Part shown: piece after piece, positions 7,321 to 15,401 of the stretch | Numbering within the stretch: position 1 is the stretch's first letter | Layout of the letters: every line of letters begins with the position of its first letter | From: Myxococcales bacterium | GTDB lineage: Bacteria; Myxococcota_A; UBA9160; SZUA-336 | Reading direction: 5' to 3' | Length of the DNA: 64,000 nucleotides | NCBI GenBank assembly: GCA_013215565.1 | Contig: JABSQV010000023.1 | Span: 31,966 to 95,965, forward strand | Translations under genes and position numbers: made by a program | Notes under the pieces: generated by a model | The model's input: the letters and a program-made list of their open reading frames with translations, nothing else | The model's database searches: none | Told to the model about the DNA's origin: nothing

Positions 7321-8354
7321 AGGGCGGCGCTCCTGCCAACGCCACGCCGGAGCGGAACGAGTTCGAGGAACTTCGGAACTCGATTTCAGCGCTGCGAGAG
7401 GAACTCGAGACGCGTTTCGACCTGGGGAGTCGCGTTCCGCGCAACGCGGCGTCCCCTCCGCCCTCGGGTGCCGCTGCGCGCGACCGCGTTTCGGAGCTCG
7501 AAGGCCTGGGTCTGGACCCGATCGAGTTGTTCGAGCGTGCGCGCCGTTGGATGCCGCAGCGCTGGGGCGCGGCGCGTTCGGCCGAGGTGGACGAGTTCGG
7601 TCTGGACCCCGTCCACCTGGAGCGCGTGCGGCCGCTGCTCGATTTTCTCTTCGAACGCTGGTGGCGCGTCCAGGTCGCGGGCGCCGAGAACCTCGAGAGC
7701 GCGGACGGCGAGCGGCTGCTCTTCGTCTCGAACCGATCGGGGATCCTCCCGTACGACGGCCTGATGATCGCGCACGCCGTCGAGCGGCATCATCCCGGGC
7801 GGCGGCCGCGCTTTCTGGTGGCGGACTGGCTCGCGACGCTGCCGTTCCTGCAACCGGGTCTCGCCCGGATCGGCGGAATTCGTGCGTGTACCGAGAACGC
7901 CGAGCGCCTACTTCTGCGGGGCGAAGCGGTGGTCGCGTTTCCGGAAGGCCGGAAGGGGGCGCTCAAACTCTACCGGGACCGTTACCGTCTCCAGCGCTTC
8001 GGGCGTGGAGGCTTCGTCTCGCTGGCCGTGCGTTCGCGCGCGAAGGTCATCCCGGTGGCCGTCGTCGGCGCCGAGGAGGCGCACCCGATGCTGCTGCGGC
8101 TGGACCTGGCGACGCGCCTGCTCGGCGTCCCGTTCCCGGTGACGCCGACCTTCCCGCACCTGGGTCCGCTGGGACTCGTGCCGCTTCCGGCCCGCTGGCG
8201 GATCCGCTTTGGCGAGCCCGTGCACTTCGACCGGGTGGAGTCCCAGCGTGCCGACGATCCCCTGTACGTGAGCCGCGCGCGCGAGCAGATCCGGGGCAAG
8301 ATCCAATCGCTGCTCGACGCGGAGGTGTACGCGCGAGGATCCGTCTGGCGCTAG
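7317..8354 (+). CDS. PlsC-like acyltransferase-family protein with altered catalytic motif
   Basis: 345 residues: an N-terminal helical, charged region (1-110), then a 1-acylglycerol-3-phosphate acyltransferase-like domain. Motif III is FPEGRKG at 208-214, motif II lies around GLARIGGIRACTENA (181-195) and motif IV around VIPVAVVGAEE (244-254). In relatives motif I reads NHSG...D; here it is NRSGILPYDG, so the catalytic His is Arg140 (codon CGA). Either activity is lost or another residue substitutes. It is coupled to the SDR gene upstream and converges with phaR with a 4-base overlap. Confidence 0.8.
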   Translation: MKGGAPANATPERNEFEELRNSISALREELETRFDLGSRVPRNAASPPPSGAAARDRVSELEGLGLDPIELFERARRWMPQRWGAARSAEVDEFGLDPVHLERVRPLLDFLFERWWRVQVAGAENLESADGERLLFVSNRSGILPYDGLMIAHAVERHHPGRRPRFLVADWLATLPFLQPGLARIGGIRACTENAERLLLRGEAVVAFPEGRKGALKLYRDRYRLQRFGRGGFVSLAVRSRAKVIPVAVVGAEEAHPMLLRLDLATRLLGVPFPVTPTFPHLGPLGLVPLPARWRIRFGEPVHFDRVESQRADDPLYVSRAREQIRGKIQSLLDAEVYARGSVWR

Positions 8355-8902
8355 GAGGGTCCCTTGGGTTCGCCGAGCTGACGCTCGAAGCTCTCGAGGG
8401 CGGCCGAAAGGCGTGTGAGGTTCTGGTTCAGTGCTTCGAGGTCCGAGCGCGTCGGCAGATCGACGAGTTCGACCACGCGCTCGACCGCGTCGTGGACCAC
8501 CTGGGTCAGATCCGAGGAATCCGGCGGATAGCTCGAGTTCTGCTTCGCCGAATCGGAGGGCCGGATCCAACGCCGGACGTTGCTGCGCAGATCGTCGAAG
8601 TTCCCCTGCGCATCGTCGACGGAACGCCGCAGGATTTCGTAGATCGCATCGCCGCCCCGATGAACGAGTTCCGAGAGGACATGTCCGGGGAGTGGTTGAG
8701 AACTGTCGCGGTTCTGCTTCTGGTCATCGACGAGGATCTGCGAAAGCGCAATCGAGGTGATGTCGTCGCCCGATTCGTTGTCGATGACGCGGATCTCATT
8801 GCCTTGCTCGAGCAGCGCGGAGATTCCCTTGAGCGTGATGTACCGGCTCGACTCCGTGTTGTAGAGCTTCCGGTTGGCGTAGCGCTTGATCAGAATCGCC
8901 AT
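8351..8902 (-). CDS. phaR: Polyhydroxyalkanoate synthesis regulator PhaR-like protein
   Basis: 183 residues. The N-terminal PHB/PHA accumulation DNA-binding domain is plain (IKRYANRKLYNTESSRYITL, residues 5-24, then the VIDNESGDDIT region). It is followed by a second helical domain and a C-terminal coiled coil (about 140-178). PhaR represses phasin and PHA genes when free and is titrated by PHA granules. No PHA synthase or phasin is recognised in this window; the small gene just upstream (8936-9241) and two ArsA-like ATPases share its strand. Confidence 0.85.
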   Translation of the reverse strand: MAILIKRYANRKLYNTESSRYITLKGISALLEQGNEIRVIDNESGDDITSIALSQILVDDQKQNRDSSQPLPGHVLSELVHRGGDAIYEILRRSVDDAQGNFDDLRSNVRRWIRPSDSAKQNSSYPPDSSDLTQVVHDAVERVVELVDLPTRSDLEALNQNLTRLSAALESFERQLGEPKGPS

Positions 8903-8935
8903 GAAACCGAGTATCCCACCCGCCGGATCGCCCGT

Positions 8936-9241
8936 CTACGCGCGCCTCGGTCCGGCACGGCGCTTCGGATCGCGGGCCTCGCTCGGGCCCCCGGCCCGGG
9001 AGGGCCGCGGGCGCGGGTCAGGGTGTGGTTCGATCACGTCGAGCAACGCCTGAAAGAGATCACGGACCCGGCGCGCGGCCGAGTCCGAATCTGCCCTGAG
9101 GTCCCAGCGCTTGATCTCGCTGCGGATGCTGCGGCGCAGTTCGTCGAGGCCCGGCAGCTCCACGATCAACTCCGAGACTCCGGACGCGAGTTCGTCCAGC
9201 CCGCGCAGAATCCGGATCCAGGGCGACCCGGTCCTACTCAC
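8936..9241 (-). CDS. Small hypothetical protein between arsA-like gene and phaR
   Basis: 101 residues from a GTG at 9241 that overlaps the last codons of the upstream ATPase gene. Residues 1-70 look helical and amphipathic with a hydrophobic patch (ELASGVSELIVELPGLDEL), and the last 30 are Pro/Arg-rich and likely disordered. No family is recognised. Position next to phaR makes a phasin-like or granule-associated role conceivable but unproven. Confidence 0.55.
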   Translation of the reverse strand: MSRTGSPWIRILRGLDELASGVSELIVELPGLDELRRSIRSEIKRWDLRADSDSAARRVRDLFQALLDVIEPHPDPRPRPSRAGGPSEARDPKRRAGPRRA

Positions 9242-10439
9242 ACGGCGCCTCCGCCGGCCGACCCGGGTCTGTGCAGCCGAAGAGCTTGCGCCCGAGGCCG
9301 GCGAGCGCCTCGAGCGAATGCGGGTCTTGGGCTTCGAGCGGAATCCGGCGGATCTCCTCGATCGGGACTTGCACGTCGCGCGCGAACGCTGCGACCGCGC
9401 GCTCGTCGCGCCGCGCGAGCTGCGCCTGGCGGCGCGCCGCCTGGATCAGGATGCGCGCGCATTCCTTGGGGTTCGAGAACCCGGGCTCCGCGTCCAGGGC
9501 CGCGGCGAGCCGGGCTTCGTCCGTCTCCCAGCGCGGATCATCCGCCTGCGGGCAGGGCTCGGGTCCCGGCCAGCTGCGAATCCGGTTCACCACGATGCCC
9601 GCGAGGTCGATCCGCTCCTCCGCCAACCTCTCGCGGAGCCGGGCGGCGTCCGCCGACTGGCCGGGCCCGGTCCCGGCCACCAGCACGACCCCGCAGGCCG
9701 GGCTCGAGAGGAGCCGCTGCACCTCGTGTGCGCGGGTGGCGAACCCGTCCACCAGACCCTCGAATGCAACCAGGAACTCGGCAATCGCCCGGGGCAGCTC
9801 GAGCCCCGAGAACCGCTCGAGCGCGCGCAGCACGCGGTCGGACCCGAGCCGGAACCAGCGCCGGCCGGTTCGTCCCACCGCGAGGGTGGGAAGTACGAGC
9901 AGGCGCGCGACGGGACTCTCCAGGAAGCCGATCAGGCGGCGCGGAGCGTCCAGAAAATCGAGCGCGTGCCGTGCTGGAGGGGTGTCGAGCACGAGCAGAT
10001 CGTACTCGGCCTTGCCGTGGAGCCGCAGGACCTCCTCCGTGGCGGCGTATTCGCGGCTTCCGGCAAGCGCGTCGGTGAGCGTCTGGTAGATCGCGTTCTC
10101 GAAAATCCGATCGCGGGAATCGCGGTCGGGCGCGAAGCGTTCGACCAGCGCATCGAAGGTGCGCTTCGTGTCGAGCATCATGGCGTGGAGCGTGCCTCGC
10201 GCGCGGCCTCCCAGGGCCCGTGCGATTCGTTCCGGGGGAATTTCCCGCGGGACGCTTCCGAGGCGGCCGACCCCGAAGGCGTCGGCGAGCCGGCGTGCGG
10301 GATCGATGGTCACCACCAGCACACGCCTGCCGCGCAGAGCGGCTTCCAGTCCGATGGCGGCGGCCAACGTCGTCTTGCCTACGCCTCCGGTGCCGGCGCA
10401 GACCAGGATCTGCCGCTCGAGCCAGTCCACGGGCTTCAC
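9234..10439 (-). CDS. ArsA/GET3-family ATPase, second of a pair
   Basis: 401-residue deviant-Walker ATPase of the anion-transporting ATPase family. The P-loop is GTGGVGKTT (residues 16-24): the signature lysine of the usual GKGGxGKT(T/S) is a threonine. VVTIDPARRLADAFG follows strand 2 and LVLDTPPARHALDFLD is the switch II/Walker B region. The ATG at 10439 overlaps the stop of the partner ATPase gene. Paired ArsA-like proteins with no arsenical pump are known in actinobacteria (the Rv3679-Rv3680 type) and deltaproteobacteria; they are thought to form a heteromeric ATPase. No arsB or arsR is nearby. Confidence 0.85.
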   Translation of the reverse strand: MKPVDWLERQILVCAGTGGVGKTTLAAAIGLEAALRGRRVLVVTIDPARRLADAFGVGRLGSVPREIPPERIARALGGRARGTLHAMMLDTKRTFDALVERFAPDRDSRDRIFENAIYQTLTDALAGSREYAATEEVLRLHGKAEYDLLVLDTPPARHALDFLDAPRRLIGFLESPVARLLVLPTLAVGRTGRRWFRLGSDRVLRALERFSGLELPRAIAEFLVAFEGLVDGFATRAHEVQRLLSSPACGVVLVAGTGPGQSADAARLRERLAEERIDLAGIVVNRIRSWPGPEPCPQADDPRWETDEARLAAALDAEPGFSNPKECARILIQAARRQAQLARRDERAVAAFARDVQVPIEEIRRIPLEAQDPHSLEALAGLGRKLFGCTDPGRPAEAPCE

Positions 10440-11413
10440 GGCTGTGACTCCCGCCGGGCAAACGCCTTCTCGACCTGGCGCGCCAATTCCGCGACCTCGG
10501 TGCAGGTCTCGACCCCGTGCTCCAGGTACGGGATCTCGATGACGGGTGCGAGTTCCAGGCTCTCGAGTTCGGACAGGTAGCTGCGTTGCTCAGCGGCCCG
10601 CTGCACTGCGTGCTGCCGGCAGGTTCGAAGCGAGGCGGGGCTGACGAGATCGAGCGACGCGCTCGCCAGTTGCGCGGGGGTCGGGTCGGCGGGCGCGTCC
10701 GGCGCGGCCTCAACCGCGTTCGCCAGAATCGGGCCGTACGCGAGGTCGAGTTCGCCGAGTTCCCGGCAGAGCAGGGCGGTCTCTCGCACCGCGAGCTCTT
10801 CCGCAAGCGTGACCGGGACGACCCGGGTGCGGACGGGATCCGTGAGCAATGCCTGGACCCGGTCGGTGTGAAGCCGCAGCGGACCCCTTCGCACCGTGTC
10901 GATCACGACACCGGGCGTGGCGAGCAGGGCCAGTCCATGGCCGGTGGAAGGCGCGTCGACGATCAGCAACTCGGGCCCGGACCCGGCGCCCCGGCGCCCG
11001 GCGCGCTCCAGGTGCCAGAGCTTTCCGAGGGTGATGAGTTCGCGCCAGCCGGGCGCAGCCTCGAGCAACTGGCGGATCCCGGCACGGTCGACGAGGGAAC
11101 GGGCCAGGGACGGCAGCCGCAGCTGGAGCTCGAGGTATTCGATCAGCGCGGTCCGCGGGTCGATCGAGAGCGTCGAGAGGCCCGGCGCGAGGCGCAGCGG
11201 CTGCCGCCCGTCCTGGACCGGGAGCTTTGCGGGTTCCGGGGCCAGGAGCCCGGGGAGGCGCTGCTCGCCCGAGACCTCCACCACGACGCATTCGCGGCCG
11301 AGCCCGGCCGCAAGCATGCCCAGCGCCGCCACCAGCGTCGTCTTCCCGGTCCCTCCCTTTCCCGAGACGATCAGCAGTCGGTGCCCGAACAGATCGCGAA
11401 GTCCCTGGGTCAC
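10436..11413 (-). CDS. ArsA/GET3-family ATPase, first of a pair
   Basis: 325-residue ATPase with the canonical deviant Walker A GKGGTGKTT at residues 18-26 and LLIVDAPSTGHGLALL as Walker B/switch II. It starts with GTG at 11413 behind GAGG seven bases upstream and is coupled to the second ATPase by an ATGA overlap. The pair probably forms a heterodimer whose signature lysine is provided only by this subunit (inference). An arsenite pump role is unlikely because no permease or metalloregulator accompanies it. Confidence 0.85.
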   Translation of the reverse strand: MTQGLRDLFGHRLLIVSGKGGTGKTTLVAALGMLAAGLGRECVVVEVSGEQRLPGLLAPEPAKLPVQDGRQPLRLAPGLSTLSIDPRTALIEYLELQLRLPSLARSLVDRAGIRQLLEAAPGWRELITLGKLWHLERAGRRGAGSGPELLIVDAPSTGHGLALLATPGVVIDTVRRGPLRLHTDRVQALLTDPVRTRVVPVTLAEELAVRETALLCRELGELDLAYGPILANAVEAAPDAPADPTPAQLASASLDLVSPASLRTCRQHAVQRAAEQRSYLSELESLELAPVIEIPYLEHGVETCTEVAELARQVEKAFARRESQP

Positions 11414-11487
11414 GAATCTGCCTCAAGCTGAGCATCGACTACGCCGACGCCACCACTGGGGCAATTCAAGCATCCCACGGTCTCCCA

Positions 11488-12807
11488 ATGGTCATCACCT
11501 GCGAACAGTGCCAGACCCGCTTTCGCGTCGACGCGCAACAGATCCCGGCGGCCGGGGTGCGCGTGCGCTGTTCGCAGTGTCAGCATCGCTTCTTCGTTGA
11601 ACCTCAGGACCTCCCCGTGCTGTCCGACGAGCCCGAGCCGGTCGTCGCGGAGGATAGCTCTCCTTCGGGCGCCGGAATCGCTCCCGGCACGGACGACATC
11701 GATTTCGACAATCCCGAGTTCCTCTACGATCCCGGGGACGAGGATCCGTCCGTACAGGAAGACGCAGCCGCCCCGGAGGTGGAATCGGATCAGAGCGACG
11801 AGCAAGCGCCCGGGGTCGGCTTCGAGATCGATCCCCGGGGGAGCCTGGAGCTGCCGGTCGGGGCCGGGAATACGGGGCCGGATCTAACGGAATCCGGCGA
11901 ACCCGGGCTCGGCCTGGAGTACGACCTCCAAATTCCCGGGTTCGAGGGGCCCGACCCCGCTCCGCATGGCGCCGAAGCAGCCCGCTACAGCCACAGGCTC
12001 GACCCGCTGCTCGAGCCACCCACACCGAAGCTCGACCCGGACCCTGGGCAGCTGGCGGACGAACGGCCGCCCGCGGCGCTCCCGGGGCCCGATCTTCCGG
12101 AGGTTCCGCCGGCGAAGCCGGTCCTGGACGTGTCGGAAAACGACCTCCTGGACTGGGAGCACGATCTGGCCGAGTTCGACGAGAAGCCCGACCCGGAATC
12201 GCCCGTGCAGGCGGGCGCCGAGGCAATTCGGAGGGCTGCGGCAACCGCCTCAGTCGAGGTCGCGTCGGCGCGTCTGCCCGGGCTGCAGGGGCGGGTGGCC
12301 GGCTCCTTCGCGCGGACGCGCCCCGCGCTGGCGGTCGCCTTCGCGCTGGGCCTGGCCCTGGCCGGGATCGGCGGCTGGCGCGCGATCAGCTTCGGGTCGG
12401 GGCCTCTCCCGGGCCCGGCGGTCGTCGAAGCGCACGGCTGGGTCGCTACCGGGTTCGACGTGTTCCACTGGCGCAGCCCACTGGGTGCGCGGTTCTTGGT
12501 CATCCGGGGCAACCTCTACGCGGTTGGGCCCCAGGCCGTGCCCGGGGTCCGCGTGACGCTGATCGGTGCTGAGGGGCAGGCCGTCGACGAGCCCGTCTGG
12601 GCGCGGCTCGAGCACTTCCGTGATCGCGAGCCGCTGGGCGGAGCTGCTGCGGCGCAATCGGGGCCCAGGCGGTTCTCGCGCGCGGATGCTTCGACCTTGG
12701 GGGTCACGGGCTTCTCGCTCTGGATTCCCGACCCTCCGAGCAGCGCCCGGCGCTTCCAGCTGGACCTGGTTCCGGCTCCACGAGCTTCGGCGCGACTGCC
12801 CGGGTAG
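11488..12807 (+). CDS. MJ0042-type zinc-ribbon, DUF3426-like membrane protein
   Basis: 439 residues from the ATG at 11488. The N-terminus is a zinc ribbon with CEQC and CSQC pairs (residues 5-8 and about 31-34), typical of the MJ0042 finger. A long acidic, Pro-rich linker (about 45-260) follows, then one membrane segment (about residues 275-297) and a C-terminal domain like DUF3426, which resembles an extracytoplasmic beta-sandwich. Such proteins are common near the start of deltaproteobacterial operons, but the function is unknown. It is divergent from the ArsA pair across 74 bases and lies upstream of tatA. Confidence 0.75.
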   Translation: MVITCEQCQTRFRVDAQQIPAAGVRVRCSQCQHRFFVEPQDLPVLSDEPEPVVAEDSSPSGAGIAPGTDDIDFDNPEFLYDPGDEDPSVQEDAAAPEVESDQSDEQAPGVGFEIDPRGSLELPVGAGNTGPDLTESGEPGLGLEYDLQIPGFEGPDPAPHGAEAARYSHRLDPLLEPPTPKLDPDPGQLADERPPAALPGPDLPEVPPAKPVLDVSENDLLDWEHDLAEFDEKPDPESPVQAGAEAIRRAAATASVEVASARLPGLQGRVAGSFARTRPALAVAFALGLALAGIGGWRAISFGSGPLPGPAVVEAHGWVATGFDVFHWRSPLGARFLVIRGNLYAVGPQAVPGVRVTLIGAEGQAVDEPVWARLEHFRDREPLGGAAAAQSGPRRFSRADASTLGVTGFSLWIPDPPSSARRFQLDLVPAPRASARLPG

Positions 12808-12871
12808 CTCGGCGTCCGCGGTTCGCTGCCGGCGCGTTGACTTGCCGAAGCGGCTGACCGATCCTGGCTGC

Positions 12872-13081
12872 ATGTTCGGCTTGGGCATTCCCGAACTCCT
12901 GATCATCCTTGTGATCGTGGTCGTACTCTTCGGTGCGACCCGCCTGCCTCAAATCGGCGAGGGGCTGGGAAAGGGGATCCGCGCGTTCCGGACCGGGATC
13001 AAGGATCCACCCGAGATCGACGTGACCCCCGGCAAGGACTCGGAGTCCGAAACGGGCTCGGGGAATCCGGGAGACGGGTAG
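12872..13081 (+). CDS. tatA: Twin-arginine translocase subunit TatA/TatE family
   Basis: 69 residues from the ATG at 12872. A short N-terminus ([10 protein letters not shown]) is followed by one membrane helix to about residue 20, the hinge [10 protein letters not shown] (20-29), an amphipathic helix [15 protein letters not shown], and an acidic tail, all diagnostic of TatA. tatB and tatC are not in the window, so it is either a stand-alone pore subunit gene or part of a dispersed Tat system. Confidence 0.9.
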   Translation: MFGLGIPELLIILVIVVVLFGATRLPQIGEGLGKGIRAFRTGIKDPPEIDVTPGKDSESETGSGNPGDG

Positions 13082-13096
13082 CTTCGAGAGCGTGCC

Positions 13097-14449
13097 TTGA
13101 ACCCTTCCATCTTCAAGGCGTACGACATCCGAGGGGTCGTTCCGGAAGATCTCGATGCGGAGGCTGCGCGCGCGATCGGGATTGGGATTGCCCGCTTCCT
13201 GGGCGCGGGCCGGATTGCGGTGGGCGCGGACATGCGCGAGAGCGGCCGCGCGCTTCGCGGGGCGCTGGTGGCCGGCCTTTGCGGCGAGGGCCGCGAGGTC
13301 GTCGACGTGGGCAGGCTGGCCACGCCCATGCTCTACTTCGCCTCGACCGCCCTCGACGCGGCCGGCGGCGTGATGATCACGGCTTCGCACAATCCCGGCC
13401 GCTACAACGGCTTCAAGGTGTGCGGCGCACGCGCAATCCCGGTTGGCATCGAAACCGGACTGGCCGAGATCCAGGGGGTCGCCGAGCAGGTCCTTAGGGC
13501 TGCGCCTGCGCCCGCGCGCGGATCCGTACGCCGGGAATCCGTCGCGCGGGATTACGTCCGCAGCCTGCTCGAGCTGTTTCCAGCGCGGCCCCGACTCCGC
13601 GTGGTGCTCGATGCCGGAAACGGGATCGCGGGCGAGGCGATCGAAGGGCTGCTCTCCGCGCTGCCGCTCGAGGTCGACCGGCTCTACTTCGAGCCGGATG
13701 GATCGTTCCCGAATCACGAGGCGGATCCGCTCAAACCCGAGAATCTGGTCGATCTCCAGGCCGCGGTCGGAGAACGGAGGGCCGACCTAGGGGTTGCCTT
13801 CGATGGAGACGGGGACCGGGCCGTCTTCGTAGACGAGCGTGGCGCTGCGGTTCCCGCGGATCTGATGACGGCGCTGTTCGTGGGCAGCATTTTCGAACAC
13901 GGCCTGCTCGGTGCGAAGCAGGGGGATCCCGTCGTCTACGACCTCCGATCGAGTCGCGTGGTTGCCGAGACCGTGCGCAGCCACGGCAGCGAACCGGTCC
14001 GCTGTCGCGTGGGCCACGCGTTCATGAAGGCGCGCATGCGGGAGCAGAATGCACCGTTCGGGGGTGAACTCTCCGGCCACTACTACTTTCGCTTTCCCTC
14101 CGGCTACGTGGCGGACGACGCCGCGGCCGCGTTCATGCTGATGCTGGAGACGCTGGACCGCAGCCGGCGCCCGCTGTCTGAACTCTGGCGGCCCTTTCAG
14201 GTCTACTCGCAGAGCGGCGAGCTGAACCGGCGGGTTTCCGACCTTCCCGGGACGCTTGCGCGTGTGCGCGGCGCCTTTCTCGAAGGCGAGGCGGACGAAC
14301 TCGACGGGCTCACCGTCCAGTTCGAGGACTGGTGGTTCAACTTGCGCCCGTCCAACACCGAGCCTCTGCTCCGGCTCAACGTCGAGGCACCGAGCGAGCC
14401 TGAGATGCTAGAGCGCCGGGACCAGTTGCTGTCGCTGATCGAGGGGTAG
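13097..14449 (+). CDS. Phosphomannomutase/phosphoglucomutase
   Basis: 450-residue alpha-D-phosphohexomutase interconverting hexose 6- and 1-phosphates for nucleotide-sugar and polysaccharide synthesis. The phosphoserine motif TASHNP has S97, the metal loop DGDGDR lies near residues 237-242, the sugar specificity loop contains GGELSGHYYF, and the C-terminal phosphate-binding loop is RPSNTEP. It resembles the AlgC/ManB type. The start is TTG at 13097, 15 bases after tatA. Cytoplasmic. Confidence 0.92.
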   Translation: MNPSIFKAYDIRGVVPEDLDAEAARAIGIGIARFLGAGRIAVGADMRESGRALRGALVAGLCGEGREVVDVGRLATPMLYFASTALDAAGGVMITASHNPGRYNGFKVCGARAIPVGIETGLAEIQGVAEQVLRAAPAPARGSVRRESVARDYVRSLLELFPARPRLRVVLDAGNGIAGEAIEGLLSALPLEVDRLYFEPDGSFPNHEADPLKPENLVDLQAAVGERRADLGVAFDGDGDRAVFVDERGAAVPADLMTALFVGSIFEHGLLGAKQGDPVVYDLRSSRVVAETVRSHGSEPVRCRVGHAFMKARMREQNAPFGGELSGHYYFRFPSGYVADDAAAAFMLMLETLDRSRRPLSELWRPFQVYSQSGELNRRVSDLPGTLARVRGAFLEGEADELDGLTVQFEDWWFNLRPSNTEPLLRLNVEAPSEPEMLERRDQLLSLIEG

Positions 14450-14522
14450 GTTCGGCCTCGCGGCTGGGGCGCGGGCTCGTGGCGGGCCAGGGGCGGGACG
14501 CTGCTGGTGCTCGAGACCGGGC

Positions 14523-14566
14523 CACGGGCGGACTCCGAAGGCCGAAGCGGCGTCAGACCGCCCGTG
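14523..14566. terminator. Inverted repeat between convergent genes, candidate bidirectional terminator
   Basis: CACGGGCGG (14523-14531) and CCGCCCGTG (14558-14566) are a perfect 9-base inverted repeat with a 26-base loop. It sits in the 150-base gap between the phosphomutase gene and the converging minus-strand gene. There is no T tract, so Rho-independent action is uncertain. Confidence 0.35.
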
Positions 14567-14599
14567 CCGGGCGTTCGGGCGCGGCCGCGTTAGGCGAGT

Positions 14600-15364
14600 T
14601 CAGGAGGCTCTGGGCGAGGGTCCACTCGGCGTCTCTGAGTTCGCGATCAGACCCCCGATCAGCCGCTCGAGGCTCCGGGCCGACGCGGCAGTCGGATCGA
14701 GCTGCGTCAACGGAACCCCCTGCAGCAGCGAACGGAAGCTCGCGCGGTCGCGCTCGAGGCTCCCGGCAAGCTCCAGCTCGAGCCCGAACTCGCTGCTTGC
14801 CGCGGCGGCCAGGCGCGCGAAGAGCGAGCGAGCCCTCCCGGGGTCGGCGGCCGACAGCACCACGCCGACCAGCCTGAGCGACCGGGCCGCCTGCGTGAGC
14901 TCGCGCAGTGACGCGTGCGCTTCGGCGAGTCCCCACTCCGCGCCCTCGATCGGAAGCAACAGCGCGTCCATCCCGGCGATCCCATCGTGCCGCAGCTGCT
15001 CGATCCACGACGCGATCTGGGCCGCGCTCTCGATCGCAACGAGTGAGCAGCCGGCCGGAGCCTCCCTCAGCGCCCGATAGAGTTCCTGCGGTCCGGCGCC
15101 GGAATGCCACACGACAGCGGCGGCGGGCTCGAAGCAGGCCGCGAAGGGAGCGACCACGTGGACCTGGCGGCCGAAGCCCGCGAGGGCCGTAGCCAGATCG
15201 CGCGCGAGGGCTCCCGAGAGCGGCCGCTCGGGGTTTGCCGCGACAAACCAGCGAACCGCAGGCCCGGCGGATTTCGAGCGCGCGGAGCGCTCACGGATCT
15301 CGCGCTGCTCCTCTTTGGAGATGAAGAAGTGAAAGACCTCGTCGAGAGACCTGCGGCGTGCCAA
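14600..15364 (-). CDS. Degenerate MinD/ParA-like protein
   Basis: 254 residues. The start is TTG at 15364 with GGAG five bases upstream. A basic N-terminal segment (about 1-35) is followed by a region with the order of a MinD-type fold: VRWFVAANPE where the P-loop strand should be, HVVAPF, and a C-terminal stretch LVGVVLSAADPGR, LAGSLERDRASFRSLLQGVP and LDPTAASARSLERLI that recalls the end of MinD/ParA ATPases. No Walker A lysine is present. It lies directly downstream of the ParA-CBM48 gene on the same strand and may be its non-hydrolysing partner. The family assignment is tentative. Confidence 0.55.
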   Translation of the reverse strand: MARRRSLDEVFHFFISKEEQREIRERSARSKSAGPAVRWFVAANPERPLSGALARDLATALAGFGRQVHVVAPFAACFEPAAAVVWHSGAGPQELYRALREAPAGCSLVAIESAAQIASWIEQLRHDGIAGMDALLLPIEGAEWGLAEAHASLRELTQAARSLRLVGVVLSAADPGRARSLFARLAAAASSEFGLELELAGSLERDRASFRSLLQGVPLTQLDPTAASARSLERLIGGLIANSETPSGPSPRAS

Positions 15365-15401
15365 CCGCTCTCCGATCCGGCACCGCCCCGAAGCGCGGCG
15401 C

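Noticed and set aside
7547..10078. Plus-strand open frame of 843 codons
   Set aside because: It covers the acyltransferase, phaR and ArsA genes in wrong frames. Long spurious frames are expected at this GC content and its product is Arg/Ala/Pro-rich without domains.
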